A DNA stretch of 64,000 bases from Lepidostoma basale (lineage: Eukaryota > Arthropoda > Insecta > Trichoptera > Lepidostomatidae): assembly GCA_022606425.2 (NCBI GenBank), contig JAHDVF020000445.1, positions 124,001-188,000 of the forward strand. Reading direction: 5' to 3'. The first letter of the stretch is position 1, and the number at the start of each line of letters is the position of its first letter. The notes under the pieces are model-generated. The model ran no database searches and was not told the origin of the DNA. It saw only the letters and a program-made list of their open reading frames with translations. This document shows positions 50,980 to 60,640 of this stretch, piece after piece. Position numbers and translations under genes: made by a program.

Positions 50980-51235
50980 GTAACAAGAAGGAAGTCACCT
51001 TTAAAAGACCTCTCGAACATTCCGGAATATTGATGATCTCATTGGAACAGCTTCCAAACTTGTGCCGGGTGCCGCCTGCAGCCGTCCTGGTAAATTAGAT
51101 GTTTTATTTACTTCAGCAAGTGATAAATCAGGAGGTGCGACATCTTAAATTGATCATCCATTTTGAGTTCACGACGCCATTTTGTATTATTTTTAGCTGC
51201 AAGCAACTGTTGGAATCAATAATCTTTGATTAGTC
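50980..51235. other. Moderately GC-rich island
   Basis: Contains TGTGCCGGGTGCCGCCTGCAGCC; no ORF or repeat match. Confidence 0.3.
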
Positions 51236-51261
51236 ATTTTTATTTGTATGAGTATTAACTT

Positions 51262-51851
51262 AAAACTAACTAACTAACCATCACGCCGTCTCCCCGAAGG
51301 GGTAGGCAGAAAGAATGGACTGCCACACTTTTCTTTCCTGACATATTTCTCTCGCTTCCTCAACATTCATACATCGTGTCATGCACGCGCGTCGATTTCT
51401 CTGACTCCTCACATGGCCGACATTCAATATTTGATTTATTTGATCGTGCCACGTTTTCCTCGGTCTTCCTCTATTTCTGGTTCCATTTACATCATTAACA
51501 TATAATTTTTTTTACCATTCTTTCTTCATTCATTCTTTCCATATGTCCAAACCATCTTAATGATTCTTTCATTATTTTGTTCATGACACCATCATTCGCA
51601 CCGCATTCACTTCTTATATTTTCATTCGACACTCTATCATACACAGAGTATCCACACATTCGTCTAAGAGATCTCATTCCTACTGCATTTATTCTACTTT
51701 CATCCTTCTTTTGCCAGTTCCATGCTTCGCTTCCATACATAAGGGTCGGTAGAAGAACACCATTGTGCACTGCCGTTCTAGCTTTTTTGGATAGGTTTTT
51801 GTTTGCGATGACAACTTTAAGTGCACCATTCACTTTGTTGCCTGCCCCTTT
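51262..51851 (-). mobile_element. RTE-A-I insertion with 11-bp target duplication
   Basis: Minus-strand frame 51495-51833: MNGALKVVIANKNLSKKART, AVHNGVLLPTLMYGSEAWNW, QKKDESRINAVGMRSLRRMC, GYSVYDRVSNENIRSECGAN, DGVMNKIMKESLRWFGHMER. The 3' part adds GRPRKTWHDQINQILN and ARQCVNVEEAR-like relics and the GTTA tail. AGTATTAACTT flanks both ends exactly (51251-51261, 51852-51862). Good evidence for ordinary target-primed insertion of a 590-bp truncated copy. Confidence 0.93.
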
Positions 51852-52079
51852 AGTATTAACTTTGTGAGGTAATATTCATTAGGTGGTAAATATCGGAATC
51901 GTAATGGACCACGGTACATTCGAAAAATTTAAAACAATAAAAATTCGTATTATAAAACCTATTCTGAGTTAAAGACATTATAATAGTTTTGAAAGTGAAT
52001 TTTGCTTCAAGAAATTGACAACAGATGGCCCGAATAATGAAGTGATTTTTTTTTAATTGCTTTGAAAATATAAACTTTT

Positions 52080-52300
52080 ATAATTATTATAAATACGAAT
52101 GAAAACGCCTGTTTTCTTAAAGTTTTATTGCATTTTATGTAAATGACATGTTTCACCCGTCTAAGGCATTATTAATCATTTAATAATGCCTTAGATGGGT
52201 GAAATATTTCATTCACATAAATTGTAGTTAAATTTCTAGAAAATTATTAATTATTAAATATGGAGTTTAACATCATTGTTCAAGAAAAAATTAATGATAG
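52080..52300. repeat. HH-C palindromic element
   Basis: ATGACATGTTTCACCCGTCTAAGGC and GCCTTAGATGGGTGAAATATTTC arms around ATTATTAATCATTTAATAA. Confidence 0.65.
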
Positions 52301-52384
52301 AATGATGTCATTGATTATTTATAATTGAGTAATATTATATATACTTCACTAAGTTTCGAATTTTGTTATTTGTGGAAATTATTA

Positions 52385-52570
52385 TGAGACATTGGGAGAA
52401 AATGTCAAATTGTTATATTTGGTCTATTATGTTCCATGGTTCGGAAATCTGGACTCTGAAAGGGCATACTATAAACCGGTAAGAGGCTTTCGAAATGTGG
52501 CTACACAGAATAATATTTCGTATACTGTGGACAGATTTAATCAACAATTCAGTGTTCATGAAGAGAGCTT
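52385..52570 (+). mobile_element. Decayed RTE-E/C-type relic
   Basis: GTTCGGAAATCTGGACTCTGAAAGG (GSEIWTLKG-like) and AGGCTTTCGAAATGTGGCTACAC (AFEMWLH-like). Frames broken. Confidence 0.5.
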
Positions 52571-52809
52571 ATTGCAGTAGAGAATTATATAAAATATATT
52601 AAATTCTTAAAATACAGACAAAATTAGAGATAAATAAATTAGAGACAATTATAAGATCTTCCAACTTATTTCAATGGACAAAATTGAAGAACGAAGTGAT
52701 TCTGGTCGAAGGTATACGTCATGGCTTCGCATCAAATATTAGCATGGGGAGCGTGGATGAGTTATTCCTAGTGAAGCAAGACGGAGAAGCCTTTGAATAA
52801 GTAATAACA

Positions 52810-52850
52810 CTGCCAACCGGTTTCGCTATAAGCAGGGCTTTTTTTTTTTT
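52810..52850 (-). repeat. HH-E scrap
   Basis: GCCAACCGGTTTCGCTATAAGCAGG matches the 3' half of HH-E only. Confidence 0.4.
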
Positions 52851-52914
52851 TTTTAAAAAGACTAATACCAAGGATTTTAATCAATGATATTAGAATTTAG
52901 TTTATAATCTTCAA

Positions 52915-53045
52915 TGTGAGCAGAAAATAGCTCATTATTATGAAGAAGGAATCTGGTCGTGTCCAGGCTTGAACCCATGTCCCCTGGATCAGGAGCCAAG
53001 CGTTCTATCCCCTAGACCACCACCCGAATAGGCTTCATTAGGGTA
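52915..53045 (-). mobile_element. SINE2 (tRNA-derived head)
   Basis: Complement: GGTGGTGGTCTAGGGGATAG, CTCCTGATCCAGGGGAC, ATGGGTTCAAGCCTGGACAC, GATTCCTTCTTCATAATAAT. The order matches 40320-40465. Confidence 0.75.
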
Positions 53046-53324
53046 ACAAAACAAAACTGTTCCAGTTTAATTTTTTATCACAGGTGAAGCTCTGCTGAGA
53101 GCTTAACCAAGTGATAGTGCTAAATAATAAAATAAAAAGAAGGAAAAACAATAAATGAAAATTTAATAATTTTTTTTTTCTTTATAAAACAACACTTTTT
53201 TAATGAAATATAAACTAAATTAAACATGAAATATTAACACAAACATTTTTTATGCATTTATGCGTTCGGAAAAAAATCATATTCACATCTGTCCACATTC
53301 ACGAAAAATTTGGTTAAATATTTA

Positions 53325-53490
53325 CTTTGTATATCTGGTGGTACGGTCACATGATGCGAAGAGACAGCGAACACATTGTCAAAAAGCCCTCAGCATTCCC
53401 ACAAAACCAACAAGAAGAGGTCGCCCAATGGCAACATGGTGGGCCAACATGGAAAAGGAGAGAACCTGACAGTGGAGATGAGGCGAAATA
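53325..53490 (+). mobile_element. RTE-type 3' relic
   Basis: WWYGHMMRRDSEHIVKKPSA-like then TKPTRRGRPMATWWANMEKE. Same GRP-type DNA-binding-like end as the other RTE groups, different sequence. Confidence 0.6.
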
Positions 53491-53909
53491 GAAAAGTTTG
53501 GCGTTTTCGTACGAGAAGGGCCGACCCCAGATGATGGGAAATGGCAAAGGGAAAGAACAAGGTTTATTTTGTATATACAATATTTAACTACACTGATTTA
53601 GGGCTTCTGTGTCCTTAAACAAGTTTGTGTTTATATTTAATATTTTATTTTATTTGTATTTTTAATAAAGTGTTATTTTATTAAGTAAAAAAATATTGTT
53701 TAATAAGCATCCGCAACACAAAGTAATAGTGAATATAGAAGAAACAATAATTCAAATAATTCAATATATTCACTTACCACAAATTAAGTGCTCTATGAGA
53801 AAGTAAATATACTCGTATATTTCACTCTACATAGTTTTTTTTTTTTTTTTTAGTATACAACAGGTCGTTTGAGCCCTATTACTGTATACGAGTATAATTT
53901 ATTTTTTAG
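53491..53909. other. AT-rich sequence, nothing recognised
   Basis: No repeat match. Two ACTCGTATA-type motifs. Confidence 0.3.
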
Positions 53910-54080
53910 CTATTATATTGATTCTCGTGACATGTGATAGCCAATCTATCGCCATTTTGTCACGTGAATTCTACACCAGACCAAAGACAGTGTGACAATC
54001 ACACTGCCATCGCCGGGAATCGAACCCGGGACCTACGGTATGGAAGTCGCAGCTTAAATCACTCTGCCACAAAGGTCGTC
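53910..54080 (-). mobile_element. SINE1 with complete tRNA-like head
   Basis: Complement: GACGACCTTTGTGGCAGAGTG (A box TGGCAGAGTG), GGTCCCGGGTTCGATTCCCG (B box perfect), GGCGATGGCAGTGTGATTG, AATTCACGTGACAAAATGGCG. The best preserved promoter region of the family. Confidence 0.88.
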
Positions 54081-54567
54081 AAAGTTAGTTACTTTTTAAA
54101 TAAGTAAAATACCGGATGTTGACAGTATTGTTTACGATATCGGTCTAGAAAAAAATCATAAATTTGTACGTTTTAAATACTCATACACTCATTTGTAAAA
54201 CATATCATATATTTTAATTTTTAATTACCTGGAATAAAATGTTTTTTTAATGTCTTAAGTCATTGCCAATGGAATGCCATTTTCATAATGTAAATCGGTA
54301 TTTAATATATATTTGTGTTTATTGCGTACACATTGTGAAATATCTTTCATTTTGAAGCACCATAAAAACAATAAACCACCCACAGCGATGCACATATGGG
54401 TATATTTAACTTTTTTAGGCCATCTCACATTCCATAAAATACTGAAATAATAGCCAAAATGCAGAAAAATTTAATCTTTTGTGAGATATTTCAACTGACA
54501 GCTGCCTATGGACGCCATTTTGAAAACAATGTCTACTAGGTAGGTACTTGGATAATATCTGGATTTA
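54081..54567. other. AT-rich sequence, nothing recognised
   Basis: No coding potential and no repeat match. Confidence 0.3.
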
Positions 54568-54569
54568 TA

Positions 54570-55418
54570 GGGTGTTTATTTTAAAGGTTTGGTTTTTAAA
54601 CTGGCAACATTGTTTCTACAAACTGTCAATTTGACAGACAATAAAATTTGACATTTGTAGTCAGTACGTTTTGCCATTTTACCATAAATAGACTGACGTC
54701 AAAACAGCGCTTGCAAATTGTGCAAATTTATTTTGAAAATCATGGTTCGGTTTGCACTTATCGTGTACTACGTCCATTTTACGGTCGACATAATCGTTCA
54801 TCCGAGCAAGTTATTCGAAAGACCATGGGTCGTTTTCACACCTCGTACACTCTAGTAAATGATTCGCATTCACAAATACGACAAATGTCGAGAATTGGAC
54901 TTCAGGATTGCGCTTTATTCGAGCTAGCCGTGGCGCTCATATGCCCGGAAATCGTATTTAAACAATAATGGCATAAAATTAACAACAACAACAACAAACC
55001 ATCACGCCGTTTCCGCGCAGGGGTAGGCAGAGATAATGGACCGCCACACTACTCTATCCTGGCAAACCTCTCTAGCTTCCTCCACATTCATACAACGAGT
55101 CATACACGCACGTCGATTCCTCCGACTTCTAACATGACCAACCTTTAAAATTTGATTAATTTGGTCATGCCATGTTTTCCTCGGTCTGCCTCGACTTCGT
55201 ACCCCATTTACATCATTAACGTATACTTTCTTAACCATTCTTTCTCCATCCATGCGTTCCATATATCCGAACCAACGCAGCGATCCTTTCATAATTTTGT
55301 TATAATTTTGGCATAAAATTAACTATTAAATAAAGTCAATATCATAGACATTAACATTATTTTAATGTTTTTTTTTTTCATTTTGAATATGTATTGTCTA
55401 CCTCTAAATAAAACACCC
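54570..55418 (+). mobile_element. Mariner/Tc1-like element, internally deleted, carrying an RTE-A insert
   Basis: Ends GGGTGTTTATTTTAAAGG and the inverse AAATAAAACACCC, with TA on both sides (54568-54569, 55419-55420). The open frame at 54648-54968 contains SKQRLQIVQIYFENHGSVCT, YRVLRPFYGRHNRSSEQVIR, KTMGRFHTSYTLVND. This is the N-terminal helix-turn-helix of a mariner-like transposase widespread in insects. The frame then jumps to an unrelated C-terminus, so the catalytic DDE part is deleted. A second, oppositely oriented copy is at 63094-63535 with the same deletion, so this is a deletion-derivative family. Confidence 0.85.
54984..55308 (-). mobile_element. RTE-A-II insertion with 15-bp target duplication
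   Basis: Minus strand encodes MKGSLRWFGYMERMDGERMV, KKVYVNDVNGVRSRGRPRKT, WHDQINQILKVGHVRSRRNR, RACMTRCMNVEEAREVCQDR, WRSIISAYPCAETA. TTG tail. TGGCATAAAATTAAC repeats at 54969-54983 and 55309-55323. Nearly intact reading frame: a young copy. Confidence 0.95.
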
Positions 55419-55423
55419 TATAT

Positions 55424-55904
55424 AAACGAGAATTTTTTTTACGACACAGCTGATTGATATTTAAAACATTATTCAAATCGTTCCAAATTTTACAGTTCCT
55501 AGAACACTTTTTAAAAATGGCGCTCTTCCAAAACTTTCACGAACCGTTTACGAATGAAAAAAATATATAGGTATAACCCTCTAAATATACTTATACCATT
55601 TCAACTCTTTTCATGTTTTTTAAAACAGATATTGTATGACTGTTTTAAATCACATTTCTATAGCAAAACGGATTCGGCGCCAAGATAATTTAAAACCCGA
55701 CTGCACTATATTCACAATGTTTGACACATAAATTTGAGCGAATGAGTAAAAATGGAGTAGTATGTTGTCCGTATGTTTATTCGCTCATTAGGAAACAAAT
55801 ATGATTTTAATTTAGTGCCAACCAACGTTATTTTTTTTTTACTTTCTTATCATTTATCAACATAGAAAATAAATTATTTATGTTTTAAATTAATTTATTT
55901 TTAG
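55424..55904. other. AT-rich sequence, nothing recognised
   Basis: No repeat match. Confidence 0.3.
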
Positions 55905-56150
55905 GAAGATTCTAAATACACGAACAGATGGAAAGCGAAGTTTGGGAAGAGCAAAACTGAAGTGGATGGATTGCGAAGAGGGAGACTTCAGGACAATTGG
56001 CTCCTACAATCGAAGAGCATGGGTGACACAGTGTATAAATGTAGAAGAGGTGCGAGACTTATTTGAAGATAGCACAGTGTGCCGGTTTATCTTCTCTGCC
56101 TACCACCGGAAAACGGCGTGATGCTTAGTTAGTTCGTTAGAACTATGTTA
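55905..56150 (+). mobile_element. RTE-A-type 3' fragment, diverged
   Basis: KWMDCEEGDFRTIGSYNRRA, WVTQCINVEEVRDLFEDSTV, CRFIFSAYHRKTA, then GCGTGATGCTTAGTTAGTTCG. A distinct lineage by sequence. Confidence 0.7.
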
Positions 56151-56159
56151 GACTTTTTT

Positions 56160-56832
56160 TGTTTGCGCTAATGGCGGTAGCCATTCACATTGCGTTAAAA
56201 AGGTCTTCTGCTTAATGCTTAAAAAATACAATCTTCATAGATGGCGACAGTGTAGATTGAAAAAACTACCATGCAAAGGGTGGTGTTGCAGATTAACATA
56301 TATCCAACTTCCAAAAATTTGTCAGACATGGTGGTCATAAGAAAAAGTGTGGAATGGGGAATGTTGTATTACATACATCGTATACATCATATTACATGAA
56401 TGTTGTATTACATAAAATGTTATATTACATCTCAAATGCTGATATTAGGAAGGAATGTAGAGCGAAAGAAGGTATTATGAACAAAATTATGAAAGTTTCG
56501 TTGGTTCGGACATATGGAGCGCATGGGTGAAGCAAGAATGGTTAAAAAAGTATTCGTTAACAATGTAAATGGAGTAAGGAGTCGAGGTAGACCGAGTAAA
56601 ACATGGCATGATGTATGAATGTGGAGGAAGCTAGAGATGTGTGCCAGGATAGAGTAGTGTGGCGGTCCATTCTCTCTGCCTACCCCTGCGGGGAAATGGC
56701 GTGATGGTTTGTTGTTGTTGTTTTATTACATAAAGCGTGCGCTTAACCCAACCAATGACAGGTCAAACATAAGTACTGGTAACACCTCGATCGTTTCCAA
56801 TTTGCATATTCGTCTCTATTGAGATACAATTA
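56160..56832 (-). repeat. R repeat interrupted by an RTE-A insertion
   Basis: 56160-56375 and 56732-56832 are the two R parts. Between them GTTGTATTACAT-like units are locally duplicated, and an RTE-A-II copy (56431-56723) is flanked by TATTACAT (56423-56430, 56724-56731). Confidence 0.8.
56431..56723 (+). mobile_element. RTE-A-II insertion, TTG tail, 8-bp target duplication
   Basis: Starts ISNADIRKECRAKEGIMNKI, then frame-shifted MVKKVFVNNVNGVRSRGRPS, an internal deletion, MNVEEARDVCQDRVVWRSIL, SAYPCGEMA. Ends GGTTTGTTGTTGTTG. Confidence 0.88.
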
Positions 56833-57267
56833 ATTCTAGAACTATTTTTTTTATTTGTTTGTACGTTTGGCCGCGGCACACTTGCGTCCGGCTCGCAGAG
56901 CACTGCTCTAGATCACCATCTGACTTGAAAAGTACGGTTAGAAAGCTGCGGGAAGAGCATTCCAGTGATTTTGATGGCGCCAGGCGGACAAGTGGGACCG
57001 GTGGTCCAGCAATAACCACCATCCGCCATCTTAACATCCTGCCGTCACATGTCACTTGGCGTCCTCCGCGCCCCCCTCGGCCGGCCAGCTCGGGCTGACG
57101 GATGGAACGGGAATAAGTTTGCACAATATTGTGAAATATTCGCATGTTTTTTGGACTGTGTTGACTGCGACGGGAGACATAACCGCACGCGGTTAATTAA
57201 AGCGGTTTTGAATGTGAAACACGCAAAACACGTGATTATATGACGTAATTTATTAAAACTAACTAAC
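56833..57267. other. GC-rich spacer between two inverted R copies
   Basis: CCTCCGCGCCCCCCTCGGCCGGCC and other GC-rich runs. Open frames on both strands (56859-57098 plus, 56816-57145 minus) lack any domain I know. Flanked by R in opposite orientation, so it could be captured or single-copy DNA. Confidence 0.3.
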
Positions 57268-57595
57268 TAACATTTCAAGAATCAATTGTATCTCAATAGA
57301 GACGAAGATGCAAATTGGAAACAGAATATGGTTGATTGAGGTGTTTACAGGACTTATGACCTGTCATTGGTTAGGTTAAGCGCACGCTTTATGTAAAACA
57401 ACATTCCCCATTCCTCCTTTTTTCTTATGACCACCATGTCTGACAAATTTTTGGAAGTTGTATATATGTTAATCTGAAAGACCACTCTTTACATGGTAGT
57501 TTTTTCAATCTACACACTAACGCCATCTATGAAGATTGGATTTGTGAAATCCAGTTGTTCGTCTACAAGTATTTGTATATGATTCAAAGTGTTAT
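57268..57595 (+). repeat. R repeat, full-length-like copy
   Basis: TCAATTGTATCTCAATAGAG, ATTGGAAACAGAATATGG, GACTTATGACCTGTCATTGG, TTAAGCGCACGCTTTATG, CTTATGACCACCATGTCTG, ACTAACGCCATCTATGAAG. No ORF and no tRNA-like boxes. Confidence 0.8.
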
Positions 57596-57597
57596 AA

Positions 57598-57750
57598 AAA
57601 ACTAACATTTCACCGAAGGAGTATACAGAAACGATAGACCGCCATACTACTCTTTACATACATACTTCTTGAGATTCATCTACTTGTCGATTTTTCCGAC
57701 TTCACATTGGGTTCACCTAATTAATAATCAATAAGATCACGAAAATGGTA
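57598..57750 (-). mobile_element. RTE-A 3' scrap
   Basis: Complement of ACTAACATTTCACCGAAGGAGTATACAGAAACG...TTGTCGATTTTTCCGACTTCACATTGGG. Very decayed. Confidence 0.5.
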
Positions 57751-57809
57751 CTTTCAAAATCATCATCATCATCATAATAAAAATTAAAAATTATAAGTAT
57801 TCATTTTAC

Positions 57810-57880
57810 TTCACACTCTAGTTTCGACCGGTTTCGTTAGCATTATGCTATCTTCAGATGAGGCAACAGGTTCTAGGAAT
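57810..57880 (-). ncRNA. HH-G hammerhead-like motif, core intact, weak helix I
   Basis: Minus strand: CTGAAGA (57857-57851), helix II TAGCA/TGCTA with loop TAA and a 2-nt bulge AC, GAAACCGG, TC with cleavage-site C at 57826. Helix I has only a T-G closing pair in this copy. Confidence 0.5.
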
Positions 57881-57904
57881 TTTGAAGAGTTTTTAATCTA
57901 TCTG

Positions 57905-58070
57905 TCTGTTTTAACTAGTCTGTCAATGCCTGCGAACCTGGCGAAACCGGTCCCTGTCGAAATAAAGACAAAATCGGAAGTAGTTAAAAAACATCGTTTT
58001 ATTTAATTATTATTTAAAATGAACTTCCATCAAGAGATTTCAGTAAAATCATATGATTATCTTTTGTGAT
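57905..58070 (+). repeat. HH-B single arm
   Basis: CTGTCAA-T-GCCTG-CGAAC-CTGGC-GAAACCGGTC-CCTGTCG, then AAATAAAGACAAAATCGG and the AT-rich outer arm ATTTAAAATGAACTTCCATCAAGAGATTTCAG. Confidence 0.65.
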
Positions 58071-58209
58071 TCCATTTACACTGTTTGTATACTTTTTGTT
58101 TATCCTTCTCTCGTCCATTTTGAAGAAACCATGCGACGTGATTACACCCGAAGGCGAAAGGTTTTTTGAACGACACGGCAACGATGTTTGATCTTTATAG
58201 GTGTAGTTT

Positions 58210-58345
58210 AACTTACACGTAAACAAGGCATTATCTAATATCTACATTTAATAATGCCTTAGCAAGGCGAAACATGCCATTTCCGTAAAATATAATAAAA
58301 CATCTAAAAGGAAATGTTTCCATTTATACTAATTATATAAATGAT
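58210..58345 (+). repeat. HH-C arm
   Basis: TTTAATAA-T-GCCTT-AGC-AAGGC-GAAACATGCC, then ATTTCCGTAAAATATAATAAAACATC. Here helix II is a perfect 5 bp. Confidence 0.65.
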
Positions 58346-58397
58346 TAATTATATTTTCTTATAACTATGGAAAAATTGTATTAAAAAAAAAAAAACA

Positions 58398-58655
58398 CTC
58401 AAGTGGCGATGGGCGGGACATGTCGCTCGCGATCCAGATGAAAAGTGGATAAGGCGACTGCTGTGCTGGTGGCCAAGGACGGCTTAGCGTGGAGTTGGGC
58501 GCCCACAGTTGCGTTGGCGCGACGATATCCGTAGAAGTGCGGGAAGTGCTTGGATGCGGATAGCTCAGAATAGAAGAGAATGGAAAATGCGATAGGAGAC
58601 CTACGTCCAGGAGTGGACGGTCAATACAGGCTGAAGAAGAAGAAGAAGAAATTAA
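58398..58655 (+). mobile_element. RTE-B fragment, GAA tail
   Basis: LKWRWAGHVARDPDEKW, RRLLCWWPRTA, stop, RGVGRPQLRWRDDIRRSAGS-like, then GAAGAAGAAGAAGAA. Differs from 47264-47610 at only a few sites by eye; stop and frame changes are its own. Confidence 0.85.
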
Positions 58656-59094
58656 ATTATGGGAACGTTAAAAAAATTCGTTTAGAACTGAGAACATACA
58701 TCAAAAGAACTGGCGCCTCGTATGGAATGGATACGTCGAGCCAAAGAAATCGGATCCACTAAAACCACATTCATTTCGAGACTGTTTTGGAGTCAGAGAT
58801 ACTAGAACCAAGACAGACGTAACAATGAAGCTACGTTGACAGATTTGAACTATTGGAAATGTGATTGAGAACTCACTTTTACATCAAAATCCGTTAGGGT
58901 TCACGAGTAATTCAAAGTTTTGGAAAGTTGAAATCACGTTTATATCTTTCGGCTTTAGGGCAGGATACAAATGCTTCCGCTGCAGTGATCGGTAACATTG
59001 GGGTGACCTGACACGGCACCAGATGAAGAAGGGATATCATTTTAGAATTAAAACATGTATCTATTAATATATTTAAAAAAAACATGCATCAGGT
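58656..59094. other. Mostly unassigned; RTE-E terminal scrap at 58970-59032
   Basis: GCTGCAGTGATCGGTAACATTGGGG and CACGGCACCAGATGAAGAAG resemble the RTE-E 3' end. The rest matches nothing in the window. Confidence 0.4.
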
Positions 59095-59945
59095 CCATAA
59101 TGACTTACGGAATCGAAGCAAGAGCAGACACTGTCAGAACTAAACATCTCCTAATTGTAGCAGAAATGAAAACATTGTGATCGATCGTGGGGAGAACCCT
59201 TAGAGATAGGATACCCAATGAAGAAATTCGAAGGTCCTGCAAGGTTGATGATATAGTGAGATTTAGTAGACAGAGAAGACGATTCTGGAGGGACCACATC
59301 GAGAGGATGGATCCAGCGAGAATTCCTAAGATCGTGATGCACGGCATTTATTTTAGGAATGCTCGGAACTATTCTCTACAGCTTCGAAGAGATGAGCATC
59401 TCATTAGCCATTTCTTTAAATAATTAAGGGAATATTTCGAGAACTCGACCGTGTTAGATGGTGTTGGTCTATTAGTCCCTGATAGATATCTCCGGCAGCG
59501 ACAGCACAGATTTTTTTACCTACCGGCCGCCAGAACCAATCTACCTCTGGTAACACCGGTGGGAAGAGCAATTAGTTTGCTGAACGCGGTCTCCTCAAAG
59601 ATCGACGTCTTTCATATTAGTGAAGGTACGTTCAGGGGACAAATACTCTTGACATAAGAAAGTATCTTGTATTTTTAATATCGAACCATCCCTAATGCGT
59701 TCCTGATATTGTGTTGTATTTTTATAATATTTTACCTGTACTCAATAGATGCCTTAAACTATTTGCTGTTTGGAATGTCTTTTGAGTAAATAAACTGATT
59801 TGATTTGAGACTGCAGAGGGCCGTCGACCACCAGGACGACAACCAAAGAGATGAAGAGAAGGCTGGACATCTACATCACCGGAAGAAGGTTGATATCCTG
59901 CATAAACAGATTGCAAGATCTACTATAAGGCGAAGAAGAAAAATA
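59095..59945 (+). mobile_element. RTE-F fragment interrupted by a CR1-like insertion
   Basis: 59095-59340: MTYGIEARADTVRTKHLLIV, VGRTLRDRIPNEEIRRSCKV, DDIVRFSRQRRRFWRDHIER, MDPARIPKIV. 59809-59945: AVDHQDDNQRDEEKAGHLHH-like, IARSTIRRRRK. The 13915-14240 copy proves these are contiguous in an uninterrupted RTE-F. Confidence 0.85.
59341..59808 (+). mobile_element. CR1/jockey-like insertion
   Basis: RNYSLQLRRDEHLISHFFK, then YLRQRQHRFFYLPAARTNLP, LVTPVGRAISLLNAVSSKID, VFHISEGTFRGQILLT, stop, the 3' UTR with ACTCAATAGATGCCTTAAAC and the tail AAATAAACTGATTTGATTTG. This copy defines the complete 3' end of the family in this window. Confidence 0.85.
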
Positions 59946-59999
59946 TATTTTTAAAGTGCTTTTCCATCATGAATCTTAACATCGCCTTCAGTCGTAGGA

Positions 60000-60295
60000 T
60001 TTTTTTTTAATCTGACAGACTATTATATTCCGAGCAATCCATGCAGGGAGATACGCGAGCATCCCAGAGCTTGACTCCAGCTGACAGTCATCCTTTGAAC
60101 ACCGTGCCCTGTCAGGACAATACCTCATTCGTTTGTGAAATTTGTAGGAGAATTACTTCGCAGTATTTCAAAGGATGGCATTTTATTTACGGCAGCACAT
60201 GTGCCGCGGAGAGGCGAATCGGGAGTTTTGCTCAGAAAAACGCCCGCGTCATGACCTTCAACGTGAATGTTATATATCGTTAGATCTCCAGAGAA
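60000..60295. other. Moderately GC-rich island, unassigned
   Basis: Open frame 60041-60283 has no recognised domain (it contains CEICRR, but no paired zinc-finger ligands at the right spacing). Probably non-coding. Confidence 0.25.
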
Positions 60296-60299
60296 TAAA

Positions 60300-60640
60300 A
60301 TATTATTAAGGATTAAATGTATCTCAATAGGGACGAAGATGTAAATTGGAAATAGAATATGGTGGTCGAGGCGCTTCCAGGACTTATGACCTGTCTTTGG
60401 TTGGGTTAAGCGATCGCTTTATGTTAACAACATTTCCCATTCCGCCCTTCTTACGACCACCACGTATGTTGGAAGATGTATATATGCTACTATGTTGAGA
60501 AACACTTCACATTTTTTAGTTCAATCTACACTAACGCCATTCATTAAGATTACGTGTAAGCATAAGCAGAAAACCTTTATTGACGCAATGTGAAAGGCTA
60601 CCGCTATTAACATACATTGCTAGATAACACCTGGAGATGT
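60300..60640 (+). repeat. R repeat copy
   Basis: Same order as 57268-57595, ending GCAATGTGAAAGGCTACCGC. Diverged in the middle. Confidence 0.75.
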
